A stretch of 64,000 bases of DNA from Bacteroidia bacterium (GTDB lineage Bacteria > Bacteroidota > Bacteroidia > B-17B0 > Aurantibacillaceae), in contig JADLER010000095.1 in NCBI GenBank assembly GCA_020846025.1, positions 1 through 64,000 of the forward strand. The letters are read 5' to 3'. The notes below the pieces were generated by a model. It made no database searches. It was not told the DNA's origin and worked only from the letters and a program-made list of their open reading frames with translations. Below are positions 35,499 through 44,262 of the stretch, piece after piece (position 1 is the stretch's first letter; every line of letters starts with the position of its first letter). Made by a program: the position numbers and the translations under genes.

Positions 35499-38399
35499 AT
35501 GAACATAAAATTAATTATCATATCGCTACTTACTTTTTCAAATTTAATTATAGCACAAAACGGTAGTATCACCGGAAAAGTAATTGATTCTAAAACAGGT
35601 GAAGTATTACCAGGAGCCACAATATTAATTGAGGGAACAACAAAAGGAGTGTTGAGTGATTTTGAAGGAATCTACGCTATAAAGAGTTTGTTACCAGGAA
35701 AATATACCCTTATTTCTAGCTTTATTACTTACGATAATAAGAAGAACATTGATGTTATTGTTAAAGCAAACGAAGTAACAGAATTTAATATTGGCTTAGA
35801 CCCATCAAGTTCTCAACAATTAACAGAGGTTGTTGTTCAAGCAGAAATGAATAAAGAAAATACAAATGCCATTTTATTTATGCAAAAAAATAATGCAAGT
35901 GTAAGTGATGGTATTTCATCAGAAAGTATCAAAAAAACACCCGATAGAACAACAAGTGATGTTATAAAAAGAATCAGTGGTGCTACAATACAAGACAATA
36001 AATTCGCCATCATCAGAGGAATGAGTGATAGATATAACATCGCTTTTATAAATGGTGCTCCTTTACCTAGTTCAGAAAGTGATAAGAAAGCTTTTTCTTT
36101 TGATATTTTTCCAGCTAATCTATTAGATAATATTATGATTATTAAAACAGCCACCCCTGATTTACCTGGCGATTTTTCTGGTGGTGTTATTCAAATTAAT
36201 ACGAAAGGTATTCCTGAAAAAAACATGCAAAGTATCTCAATTGGGGCTGGTTATAATACACAAACAACATTTAAAGAAATTAAAACCTATAAAGGAGGAA
36301 AAACTGATTGGCTTGGCATTGATGATGGAACAAGAGCGTTACCGAGTTCTCTTCCAACAACGAAAGATTTTTCAAAAGATAAACTAGAGCAGATTAATTA
36401 TGCTAAAATGTTAAATTATGATTGGAGTTTACAAACTCAAAAAGCAATTCCTAACTTAAACCTACAATACTCATTAGCAAATGTAGGTAAGGTATTTAAA
36501 AGGAAAGCAGGGAGTATATTAGCAATCAACTATAACAATAACACAAATACAACATTTACAACTAGAAGAGATTTTTCGGAACAGGGCGAAAATTATGAAA
36601 TTATCAAGAATAGTGATTATCAAGACACCACATATACTAATACTATTTTAGCAAGTGCACTTTGGAATTTAGCTTACAAATTAAATGACAATAATCAGAT
36701 TAGTTTAAAAAATCTATATAGCATAAATTCAGAAGATAAAGTAATAACCCGAAAGGGAGCATTAGATATAGGTAATAATAAATGGGAAAAGTCAAGTGCA
36801 AGATGGTTTACTCAAAATAAAATTTATTCGGGTCAATTAAATGGAGAACATAATATTGAAATTGCAAAAATCAAATTAAACTGGGTGGCAGGATATAGCC
36901 ATATAAAAAGAGAGATGCCTAACTTAAGAGTAATGCGTTATACAAAAAGTTCAATCGAACAAAATGTAGAGGCTGATTCAACGCCTTACACAGCAAACAT
37001 TTTTACTAGTAACTCAACTTCAACTAGTAATGGTGGAACTATGTTATTTACAAAAACAGATGAGAGTATAAAAAGTATAAAATATGACTTATCAAAAAAC
37101 ATTAAAATTAGTAAAACACAACATGAGTTAAAGCTAGGAGGAAATCATATTTACAGAGACAGAGCATTTACTGCAAGACTATTAGGTTATGGAATGTACA
37201 GAAAAAATTCATCATTAACCCCTAATACCAATTTACTATTGTTAGATGAATCAGAAATTTTTTCTCAATCGAACATGGGAATTATTGACGGACCAGGTGT
37301 AAAAGACGGCGGTTTTTTATTAGTAGAAGCCACAACACCTAAAGATAGCTACCAAGCATCTTCGTTATTAAACGCAGGCTATTTATCAATTGACTCAAAA
37401 TTCTTTGACCGTTTAAGATTTATATATGGCGCAAGAATTGAATCTTATAATCAAAAAATTACCTACTTTTTAAAACCTGATGAAGCAACTACAAATGACA
37501 CCACTGTAATAGACATCTTACCCTCAATTAATGCAGTATATAGCCTAACAGAAAAAACAAATCTTAGATTATCCTATTACAGAACAGTATCTAGACCAGA
37601 GTTTAGGGAATTAGTACCATTTACATTTGTAGATTTTTCTAATGGATTTAGTATTGATGGGAATCCAACATTAATAAGAGGAAAGGTAGATAACTACGAT
37701 ATAAGAGGTGAATGGTTTCCAGGCGTTGGGCAATTGGTTTCAATATCTGGATTCTACAAACGAATTACTAATGCAACAGAAATGGCTGTGAATGCAGCTT
37801 CACAAATTAAGAGTTTAACTTATGTAAACGTTCCATTAGTAGAAAACATAGGACTTGAATTAGAATATCGCATTAAATTAAGTAGTCTCTTTAAAAATGA
37901 TTCATTAAACATCATTAAAAACACCTCATTCTTCTCAAATTTTGCCTATATACAATCTAAAGTAGATGTAAGTAAAATAAACGGTGCAGGAATGTCAACT
38001 CGTCCGCTTCAAGGGCAATCTCCTTTTATTATAAATGCAGGTGTACAATATTTAGATACTGAAAAAGGCTGGGGAGTTAGCTTATCCTATAATGTAATTG
38101 GAAGAAGAATAGTAATTGTTGGCTCTATTGCAGAGCCTGACTTTTATGAAGCTCCAAGACATGTATTAGACTTACAATTATCTAAAACTATCAAACAGAA
38201 ATTTGAAATAAAACTAAACCTACGAGATATCTTAGCACAAAGACAAATTTGGTATCAAGACATTAATAAAAATGGAAAGCTTGATAAAAATGCTGAAAAA
38301 GAAAATCAAAACCTCACACATTCAAGCAATATAGACAATGTAATGTTTAATACAAAACTAGCACCAACTATATCTTTATCGTTATCCTACAAATTTTAG
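35499..38399 (+). CDS. TonB-dependent outer-membrane receptor with CarboxypepD_reg domain
   Basis: 966 aa from the ATG at 35499, which gives the signal peptide NIKLIIISLLTFSNLIIAQ; the frame opens at a GTG 42 nt upstream that would spoil it. An N-terminal carboxypeptidase-regulatory-like domain (GSITGKVIDSKTGEVLPGAT) is followed by the plug (SDVIKRISGATIQDNKFAIIRG, TATPDLPGDFSGGVIQI) and a 22-strand-type barrel (NLRLSYYRTVSRPEFREL), ending SLSLSYKF. Imports an unknown ligand using TonB energy. No SusD gene follows; instead a secreted T9SS protein and a response regulator are next. Confidence 0.93.
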   Translation: MNIKLIIISLLTFSNLIIAQNGSITGKVIDSKTGEVLPGATILIEGTTKGVLSDFEGIYAIKSLLPGKYTLISSFITYDNKKNIDVIVKANEVTEFNIGLDPSSSQQLTEVVVQAEMNKENTNAILFMQKNNASVSDGISSESIKKTPDRTTSDVIKRISGATIQDNKFAIIRGMSDRYNIAFINGAPLPSSESDKKAFSFDIFPANLLDNIMIIKTATPDLPGDFSGGVIQINTKGIPEKNMQSISIGAGYNTQTTFKEIKTYKGGKTDWLGIDDGTRALPSSLPTTKDFSKDKLEQINYAKMLNYDWSLQTQKAIPNLNLQYSLANVGKVFKRKAGSILAINYNNNTNTTFTTRRDFSEQGENYEIIKNSDYQDTTYTNTILASALWNLAYKLNDNNQISLKNLYSINSEDKVITRKGALDIGNNKWEKSSARWFTQNKIYSGQLNGEHNIEIAKIKLNWVAGYSHIKREMPNLRVMRYTKSSIEQNVEADSTPYTANIFTSNSTSTSNGGTMLFTKTDESIKSIKYDLSKNIKISKTQHELKLGGNHIYRDRAFTARLLGYGMYRKNSSLTPNTNLLLLDESEIFSQSNMGIIDGPGVKDGGFLLVEATTPKDSYQASSLLNAGYLSIDSKFFDRLRFIYGARIESYNQKITYFLKPDEATTNDTTVIDILPSINAVYSLTEKTNLRLSYYRTVSRPEFRELVPFTFVDFSNGFSIDGNPTLIRGKVDNYDIRGEWFPGVGQLVSISGFYKRITNATEMAVNAASQIKSLTYVNVPLVENIGLELEYRIKLSSLFKNDSLNIIKNTSFFSNFAYIQSKVDVSKINGAGMSTRPLQGQSPFIINAGVQYLDTEKGWGVSLSYNVIGRRIVIVGSIAEPDFYEAPRHVLDLQLSKTIKQKFEIKLNLRDILAQRQIWYQDINKNGKLDKNAEKENQNLTHSSNIDNVMFNTKLAPTISLSLSYKF

Positions 38400-38426
38400 C
38401 AAATCACAACATCATTAAATTTTAAA

Positions 38427-38456
38427 GCGAATCGAAATTATTAATATTCAATTAAT
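38427..38456. promoter_or_regulatory. Putative response-regulator operator, copy 2
   Basis: GCGAATCGAAATTATTA followed by ATATTCAATTAAT: same word as 35413-35439 with a 3-nt insertion. TTAAT at 38441 and 38452 keeps the 11-bp spacing. It sits about 90 nt upstream of the secreted-protein start, with a TAATTTTG box downstream at 38511-38518. Confidence 0.5.
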
Positions 38457-38510
38457 ATAATTATAAATTTTACATAAGATTCGTTTAATGTTCAAGAAAG
38501 ATTGCTGAAA

Positions 38511-38518
38511 TAATTTTG
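38511..38518 (+). promoter_or_regulatory. Candidate -7 promoter box
   Basis: TAATTTTG fits the Bacteroidota TAnnTTTG element, 25 nt before the ATG of the secreted-protein gene and 55 nt after the TTAAT repeats. No clear -33 TTG, as expected for an activator-dependent promoter. Confidence 0.45.
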
Positions 38519-38542
38519 TAGCAATAAAAAACAAAAAATATC

Positions 38543-40270
38543 ATGAAAAAAACTTATTTATCTGCGGCTTTACTTGCCAGCTCATTTTTAACCGCACAGT
38601 CGCCATTTACATGGGATGTTACAACATACAAAGGCGCATTTCCAGTAACCGACAATACACCAGCAACAGATTGGACTTTTGGTTGGGCAAATTGGGATCC
38701 CGAAAACACCGTTTATGCTGTTCCTACATCAACCATTACTGGAGATATTTCAACTAATACTTCGATAAGTGGTGTTGTGTATCTAGACGGTATTGTGCAT
38801 GTTAAGAACAATGCCATACTTACCATTGCGCCAGGCACAATTATTAGATGTAAAGCAAATGATGTAAGCTTAAATCCTGGAACGCTCGTAATCACAAAAG
38901 GCTCTAAAATTAATGCACAAGGCACAGCATCACAACCCATCGTTTTTACATCAAACAATTCAGTTAATGATGGTCGTAATCCTGGCGATTGGGGAGGGAT
39001 TATCTTATTAGGAGATGCTGTAATAAATACAGGAGGCGTTTCTACTAATCCAAATGTAAGCAGAGTTGAAGGTTTTGCAACAAATGACCCATTAAGATAT
39101 TATGGAGGTGCAAATGACGCTGATAATTCAGGAATTTTATCTTATGTTAGAATTGAATTTGCAGGAGTTGCATTAGACCCATTACAATCAAACTCAGAAA
39201 TTAATGGTTTAACACTAGGAGGAGTTGGTTCTGGTACACAAATTGATCATGTGCAAGTTTCATTTTGTGGTGATGATGCTTTTGAATGGTTTGGTGGAAC
39301 CGTTGACGCAAAATATTTAATTGCATACAGAACAATTGATGATGATTTTGATACTGATTATGGATATAGAGGTCGTGTACAATTTGGTTTAGGTATTAAA
39401 GATCCAAATCTGTGGGATGCCATTTCAGGTGGCGCAAGTAATGGGATTGAATCTGATAACAACGGTACCTCGCCCTATTTAGCACATCCTTTAACAAGAC
39501 CTGTATTCTCAAACTTCACATTTATTGGAGCAAAAGGAGATGGTACGGTATATGGTTCAGGAACTTTACCCGTTGGTGAAGCACACGAAGCAGCGGCGCA
39601 CATACGTCGTAACTCTTCACATTCAATATTTAATTCACTTATTTTAGGTTACGAAAAAGGATTACGTTTACAAAATGCTGTAACGCAAGATAATTTTAAT
39701 GCTCCATCAAACGCTGACTCGGTTGCTGTAATTGCAAATGTTAACATTACATCTGAAATCCCTTCTACTTATATAACCGAATCGGCTACTGTTTTTAATC
39801 AAGGTTGGTATCATAGCTATTCCGTTTCAAATAACATTGATACAGTTACTACAATTGCTCAGATTAATTTTGTAAATGCTTTTGTTTCTCTAGGGTCAAC
39901 GCCAGATTATCGTCTTGCTTCCAATTCATCTGCCTCAACTGGCGCAACTTTTACTCACCCAGCATTTGTTGGAGGTTTCACAGGTATCGAAGATAACATT
40001 CATCTAATTAAAGATTCCTTTATAGTGTTCCCTAATCCAACCTCAGAAAGTACTACTCTGTCATTCGATACTAAAGAAGAAGGCAATGTTACAATTACAC
40101 TATATGATATTCTTGGCAATCTAGTTAATCAAATTTCAGACAACAATTCATTTGAAAAAGGACATCATTCTATAGTAGTTAGTACTTCTCATTTATTAAG
40201 TGGGGTGTACTTTTTTTCAATTGAATTAAATAACGTAAAAGAAACTAAGAAAATAATTATTAATCATTAA
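38543..40270 (+). CDS. Secreted T9SS protein with predicted beta-helix
   Basis: 575 aa. Signal peptide (KKTYLSAALLASSFLTAQ), a central region with strand-rich repeats typical of right-handed parallel beta-helices (VVYLDGIVHVKNNAILTIA, LVITKGSKINAQGTASQPIVF, NPGDWGGIILLG, GILSYVRIEFAG), Asp-rich loops (YRTIDDDFDTDYGYRG), and a type A T9SS sorting domain (FIVFPNPTSESTTLSF ... GVYFFSIEL). Homologues next to a TonB receptor of this type are, from memory, recurrent in Bacteroidota, but the ligand or substrate is unknown to me. Followed by a hairpin and the second regulator. Confidence 0.88.
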   Translation: MKKTYLSAALLASSFLTAQSPFTWDVTTYKGAFPVTDNTPATDWTFGWANWDPENTVYAVPTSTITGDISTNTSISGVVYLDGIVHVKNNAILTIAPGTIIRCKANDVSLNPGTLVITKGSKINAQGTASQPIVFTSNNSVNDGRNPGDWGGIILLGDAVINTGGVSTNPNVSRVEGFATNDPLRYYGGANDADNSGILSYVRIEFAGVALDPLQSNSEINGLTLGGVGSGTQIDHVQVSFCGDDAFEWFGGTVDAKYLIAYRTIDDDFDTDYGYRGRVQFGLGIKDPNLWDAISGGASNGIESDNNGTSPYLAHPLTRPVFSNFTFIGAKGDGTVYGSGTLPVGEAHEAAAHIRRNSSHSIFNSLILGYEKGLRLQNAVTQDNFNAPSNADSVAVIANVNITSEIPSTYITESATVFNQGWYHSYSVSNNIDTVTTIAQINFVNAFVSLGSTPDYRLASNSSASTGATFTHPAFVGGFTGIEDNIHLIKDSFIVFPNPTSESTTLSFDTKEEGNVTITLYDILGNLVNQISDNNSFEKGHHSIVVSTSHLLSGVYFFSIELNNVKETKKIIINH

Positions 40271-40282
40271 TACAATTTTAGT

Positions 40283-40313
40283 TAAAGGTGCAAACATTGT
40301 GTTTGCACCTTTA
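40283..40313. terminator. Strong hairpin between secreted-protein gene and second regulator
   Basis: TAAAGGTGCAAAC (40283-40295) and GTTTGCACCTTTA (40301-40313) form a perfect 13-bp stem with loop ATTGT. It ends 5 nt before the ATG at 40319, so on a read-through transcript it would mask the translation start of the next gene. It looks like a terminator for the secreted-protein gene, possibly with attenuator behaviour. Confidence 0.7.
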
Positions 40314-40318
40314 TATTT

Positions 40319-41011
40319 ATGGTGAATATATTCCACATAGTTCTAATTTCAAATCAAAAAACATTTGCTAATGAGGTAGTTCCAATCATAGAAGAAGACA
40401 ACAACAAAATTTCCATTATAAGTTCAGAAAAGGTACTTTACAACCTACTAGACAAGGAAAAGGTTGATTTGATATTGATGGAACTTGATTTCAAACCAAA
40501 AGACGGGATTACACTAACTGGTGAGATAAAAAATAATAAAAAAATTAAATCACCACACATTATGTTATATTCTAATAAACTTGATGATTATATTCAAATT
40601 ATTGCATATAATTCAGGAGTTGATGATTATATTTCATCAAATATAAATCCAAAATTATTAAGAGCCCGTATCTCATCCATTAAAAAAAGATTAACTGACA
40701 GATATTCAAGTACGGACCTCATACCTAGAGAATCAAATTTCTATGTTGATAAAGAACAATATGTAATTCATACTTCAAAAGGAAAAATAAGTTTACCGAA
40801 AAAAGAATTTGAATTATTAAATTTAATGTATAAAAACAACAAAAAAGTATTTACACGAAAAGAAATTACAATGCTTATTTGGAACCTAAATGAACCTACT
40901 AAAAGCAGAAGGATTGACACTCATATTAGGAACATTCGTAAAATTCTTGGTAAAGATGTTATAAAAACTGTAAAAGGGAAAGGCTATAGCATTAATAATG
41001 AAATACTTTAA
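40319..41011 (+). CDS. OmpR-type regulator with degenerate receiver domain
   Basis: 230 aa, same architecture as 34644-35333. The receiver fold is kept, but the chemistry is lost: the acidic pair is Ser11-Asn12 (LISNQK), the phospho-acceptor position is Glu55 (LILMELDFKPKDG), and the conserved Lys is Ser107 (DDYISSNINPK); Ser85 remains. The winged helix is intact (ISLPKKEFELLNLMYKNN, SRRIDTHIRNIRKILGKD, TVKGKGYSI). It should act without phosphorylation, Glu possibly mimicking the active state, as known for atypical regulators such as HP1043 or ChxR. It lies downstream of the TonB-receptor and secreted-protein genes behind a strong hairpin, convergent with the YitT-type gene. Confidence 0.9.
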   Translation: MVNIFHIVLISNQKTFANEVVPIIEEDNNKISIISSEKVLYNLLDKEKVDLILMELDFKPKDGITLTGEIKNNKKIKSPHIMLYSNKLDDYIQIIAYNSGVDDYISSNINPKLLRARISSIKKRLTDRYSSTDLIPRESNFYVDKEQYVIHTSKGKISLPKKEFELLNLMYKNNKKVFTRKEITMLIWNLNEPTKSRRIDTHIRNIRKILGKDVIKTVKGKGYSINNEIL

Positions 41012-41012
41012 C

Positions 41013-41993
41013 TTAATGTTGTAAAGGACGTTTTTTTATCATCCCTCCTTTTGTATCTTTAATACTATTCATTACAACAAAAGCATTTGGATCAATCTTT
41101 AAGATCTCTGTATTTAACTTATTCAGTTCTAATCTTGTAATAACTGTAAAGATAATATCAATATCATTTCCTTCGCCACGTTTACCATAACCTCGTTTAC
41201 CTGCATAAACAGTTACACCACGCCCCATATCTTCTATAATCATCTTCCTAATTTCTTCGTTATGAGATGAAATAATGGTAACACCTGTATATTCTTCAAT
41301 ACCTTGTATTACAAAATCTAATGTTTTAGATGCAGCTAAATATGTAATCATGGAATATAGCGCAGCTTCAATTGATAAAAAATAGGCAGCTGTTGAAAAG
41401 ATGATAATATTAATTCCAATAATTACATCGCCCATGGTTACCCCAAATTTACGACTTAAAAATATCGCTAATACTTCCGTTCCATCTAATACAGCTCCAC
41501 CTCGTACTGATAATCCAATACCTGATCCAAGAAAGAAACCACCAAAAACCGCTACAAGTAATTTATCATGTGTAATTTCAGGAAAATGAATAAATGTTAT
41601 GCTTAAAGCTAATCCAGTTATACTAATAATGGTTTTAATTGCAAATTGTTTATCTACTACCTTAAAGGCTAGTAACACAAATGGGACATTTACTAAAACG
41701 AGCAAAATAGATAAAGGTGCATTAAATAAATCAGCTAATAAAAGTGATATACCTGTAGCCCCCCCATCAATGAAATGACTTGGTAATAAAAAACTTTCTA
41801 ATCCAAAAGAAGCAGATGCAATACCAAGTGTTATTAAAAAAATATCGCGTAATAAACGATGAAACGACACCCTTAATGAAACAAAACCCTTTGCAATATA
41901 ATATGGGGTGTAATTCTTGTTTTTATTAGTTTTATTCTTATAATTTAATACTAAATAAATAACTGCTTTCTCAAAAAACTTTCTCATACTCAT
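41013..41993 (-). CDS. YitT-family membrane protein
   Basis: 326 aa. About five to six transmembrane helices (FLITLGIASASFGLESFLLP, SILLVLVNVPFVLLAF, TIISITGLALSITFI) with the glycine-rich motif GGATGISLLLADL and GTEVLAIFLSRKFG typical of YitT_membrane. A cytosolic C-terminal DUF2179 domain (VTIISSHNEEIRKMIIEDMG, DIIFTVITRLELNKLN) follows. Function of the family is unknown; transport is assumed. Ends 1 nt from the stop of the regulator gene on the other strand. Confidence 0.92.
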   Translation of the reverse strand: MSMRKFFEKAVIYLVLNYKNKTNKNKNYTPYYIAKGFVSLRVSFHRLLRDIFLITLGIASASFGLESFLLPSHFIDGGATGISLLLADLFNAPLSILLVLVNVPFVLLAFKVVDKQFAIKTIISITGLALSITFIHFPEITHDKLLVAVFGGFFLGSGIGLSVRGGAVLDGTEVLAIFLSRKFGVTMGDVIIGINIIIFSTAAYFLSIEAALYSMITYLAASKTLDFVIQGIEEYTGVTIISSHNEEIRKMIIEDMGRGVTVYAGKRGYGKRGEGNDIDIIFTVITRLELNKLNTEILKIDPNAFVVMNSIKDTKGGMIKKRPLQH

Positions 41994-42038
41994 TTATTTG
42001 TTTTAATCTAGTTTTAAAAGACTAGAAACTCAATATAC

Positions 42039-42575
42039 CTATTTATCTCGGTATATGACTAAATTAATAATTCCTAAAGCTGGCGTACTATTATCTGTAA
42101 GTGACACCACAAAAGGTTTACGTTCTCCTTCAAAACAATTATAAACTACAAAACCTTTATCTTCGGTAGGATTTGGTAGTTTTTGCTCATAATATCGTTT
42201 TAAATCATTAAATATATCCGTACTTAAATCTATATCTGTACAATTAATTTGAATTTCCACTTCATCTAAACTATCATTCTGTAAATTATAGGTTACAGAG
42301 TAATTAGTGATACTATCTATTTTAAACTCAAAATATAAATAATTCGTATCTCTTTCAGTAGGTACTGTTTGTTCTTTTTTAATAATAGAATCTGTACTGC
42401 TATTTAAATCTAATCCTCTAATTACGCCATCTTTAGTTTTAATGATGTCATCTAACACCGCATTATATCCTGGAAACACTCTTTGTTTCTTAGGTTGTTC
42501 TATTGGTTGCGTATTATTACACGCCCATAAAAACAGTGAAATGACAACTAAAATATAATAAATAATTTTATGCAT
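42039..42575 (-). CDS. Hypothetical lipoprotein
   Basis: 178 aa with a lipoprotein signal peptide (KIIYYILVVISLFLWAC, lipobox LWAC). The mature part contains KEQTVPTERDTNYLYFEF and strand-rich segments, and ends GIINLVIYRDK; no family recognised. Starts 3 nt after the lysS stop on the same strand, so probably co-transcribed. Confidence 0.75.
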   Translation of the reverse strand: MHKIIYYILVVISLFLWACNNTQPIEQPKKQRVFPGYNAVLDDIIKTKDGVIRGLDLNSSTDSIIKKEQTVPTERDTNYLYFEFKIDSITNYSVTYNLQNDSLDEVEIQINCTDIDLSTDIFNDLKRYYEQKLPNPTEDKGFVVYNCFEGERKPFVVSLTDNSTPALGIINLVIYRDK

Positions 42576-42578
42576 AAA

Positions 42579-44120
42579 TTATTTTTCTAAATCCTCACTA
42601 ATTACGGTTTGTACTTCTGGTCTCATTTGTGGAAATAATAATACATCTTGAATAGATGGTTGATTGGTTAACAACATACACAATCTATCAATTCCAAACC
42701 CAATTCCCGATGTAGGAGGCATACCATATTCTAAAGCACGTAAAAAATCATAATCAATAAACATAGCCTCATCATCGCCTCGTTCCATAAGCCTTACTTG
42801 CTCTTCAAATCGTTCACGCTGATCAATAGGGTCATTTAATTCAGAATAAGCATTAGCTATTTCTTTTCCATTTATCATCAATTCAAAACGCTCTACCAAA
42901 CCTTGTTTGTCTCTGTGTTTTTTGGTAAGTGGACTCATCTCAACTGGATAATCAGTGATAAATGTAGGCTGTATATAATTTGATTCACACTTTTCACCAA
43001 ATATAGTATCAATTAGCTTTGCTTTACCCATTGAATTATCAATCTCTAGGTGTAGCTTTTTACACACCTCACGTAATTGAGTTTCATCCATATTACTCAC
43101 ATCAATGCCAGTATGCTCTTTAATAGCATCATAAATAGTAACTCGTTTAAATGGTGGGGTGAAATTAATTAACTTATCTCCTACCGGAATTTCGGCTGTA
43201 CCATGTAAATCTAGTGCAATTTTCTCGAGTAGTTTTTCGGTAGTGTTCATCATCCAAAAATAATCGCGATAAGCCACATAAAACTCTAAAACCGTAAACT
43301 CAGGATTATGTGTTCTATCCATTCCTTCATTTCTGAAATTACGACTGAACTCATACACCCAATCAAATCCCCCCACTATCAATCGTTTTAAATATAACTC
43401 GTTAGCAATACGTAAATACAACGGAATATCTAAAGCATTGTGATGTGTGAGAAACGGGCGCGCAGCTGCTCCACCCGGAATAGTTTGTAAAACTGGCGTA
43501 TCAACTTCTAATGCGCCATTATTGTTTAAAAAATCTCTAATAGATGAAATAATTTTGGAGCGTTGCTCAAATGTTTTCTTAACTTTTGGATTAATGATTA
43601 AATCTACATAACGCTGACGATAACGAAACTCTGGATCAGACACCTCATCAAAGGCATTACCTTCAGCATCTGTTTTTACAACTGGCAAAGGCTTTAATGA
43701 TTTACTTAACAACTTAAAAGAAGTAACATGTATAGAGATTTCACCAGTTTTAGTAGTAAACACATAACCCTCCACACCAATAATGTCTCCTAAATCAATT
43801 AATTTTTTCCATACAACATCATACAATGTTTTATCTTCTCCAGCACATATATCATCACGACGAACATAAATTTGAATTCGCTCTGTACTATCTTGAATTA
43901 ATGCAAAAGCTGCCTTGCCCATATCTCGTACACTCATAATACGACCAGCAATACTTATATCTTTATAGTTAAGCTTATCTCTTTCGTAGTTTTCTTTAAT
44001 ATCCTCGGCTGTTACATTTACTTTAAATTCAGCTGCTGGATATGGATCAATCCCTAGTTTTCTTAACTCCTCTAACTTTTCGCGTCTTAATATTTCTTGT
44101 TCGCTTAACTCTTGAAACAT
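42579..44120 (-). CDS. lysS: Lysyl-tRNA synthetase (class II)
   Basis: 513 aa. N-terminal OB-fold anticodon-binding domain (ISIAGRIMSVRDMGKAAFALIQD), then the class II core: motif 1 region (RSKIISSIRDFLNNNGALEVDTP), motif 2 (VYEFSRNFRNEGMDRTHNPEFT), and motif 3 (PPTSGIGFGIDRLCMLL). Length and motifs are those of bacterial LysS. First gene of a unit with the hypothetical lipoprotein. Confidence 0.97.
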   Translation of the reverse strand: MFQELSEQEILRREKLEELRKLGIDPYPAAEFKVNVTAEDIKENYERDKLNYKDISIAGRIMSVRDMGKAAFALIQDSTERIQIYVRRDDICAGEDKTLYDVVWKKLIDLGDIIGVEGYVFTTKTGEISIHVTSFKLLSKSLKPLPVVKTDAEGNAFDEVSDPEFRYRQRYVDLIINPKVKKTFEQRSKIISSIRDFLNNNGALEVDTPVLQTIPGGAAARPFLTHHNALDIPLYLRIANELYLKRLIVGGFDWVYEFSRNFRNEGMDRTHNPEFTVLEFYVAYRDYFWMMNTTEKLLEKIALDLHGTAEIPVGDKLINFTPPFKRVTIYDAIKEHTGIDVSNMDETQLREVCKKLHLEIDNSMGKAKLIDTIFGEKCESNYIQPTFITDYPVEMSPLTKKHRDKQGLVERFELMINGKEIANAYSELNDPIDQRERFEEQVRLMERGDDEAMFIDYDFLRALEYGMPPTSGIGFGIDRLCMLLTNQPSIQDVLLFPQMRPEVQTVISEDLEK

Positions 44121-44262
44121 AATCTCTATTTAAATAAAATTTTTCCCGAAGTTAATTATTTAAGCCTAGCAATATAACCCAAAACAAGCCTAACTTTTCA
44201 CATTTTATTAAAAGATAGACCATAAATAAGTGTAATTTTTAAAAATAGAACTATTTTTGAAT

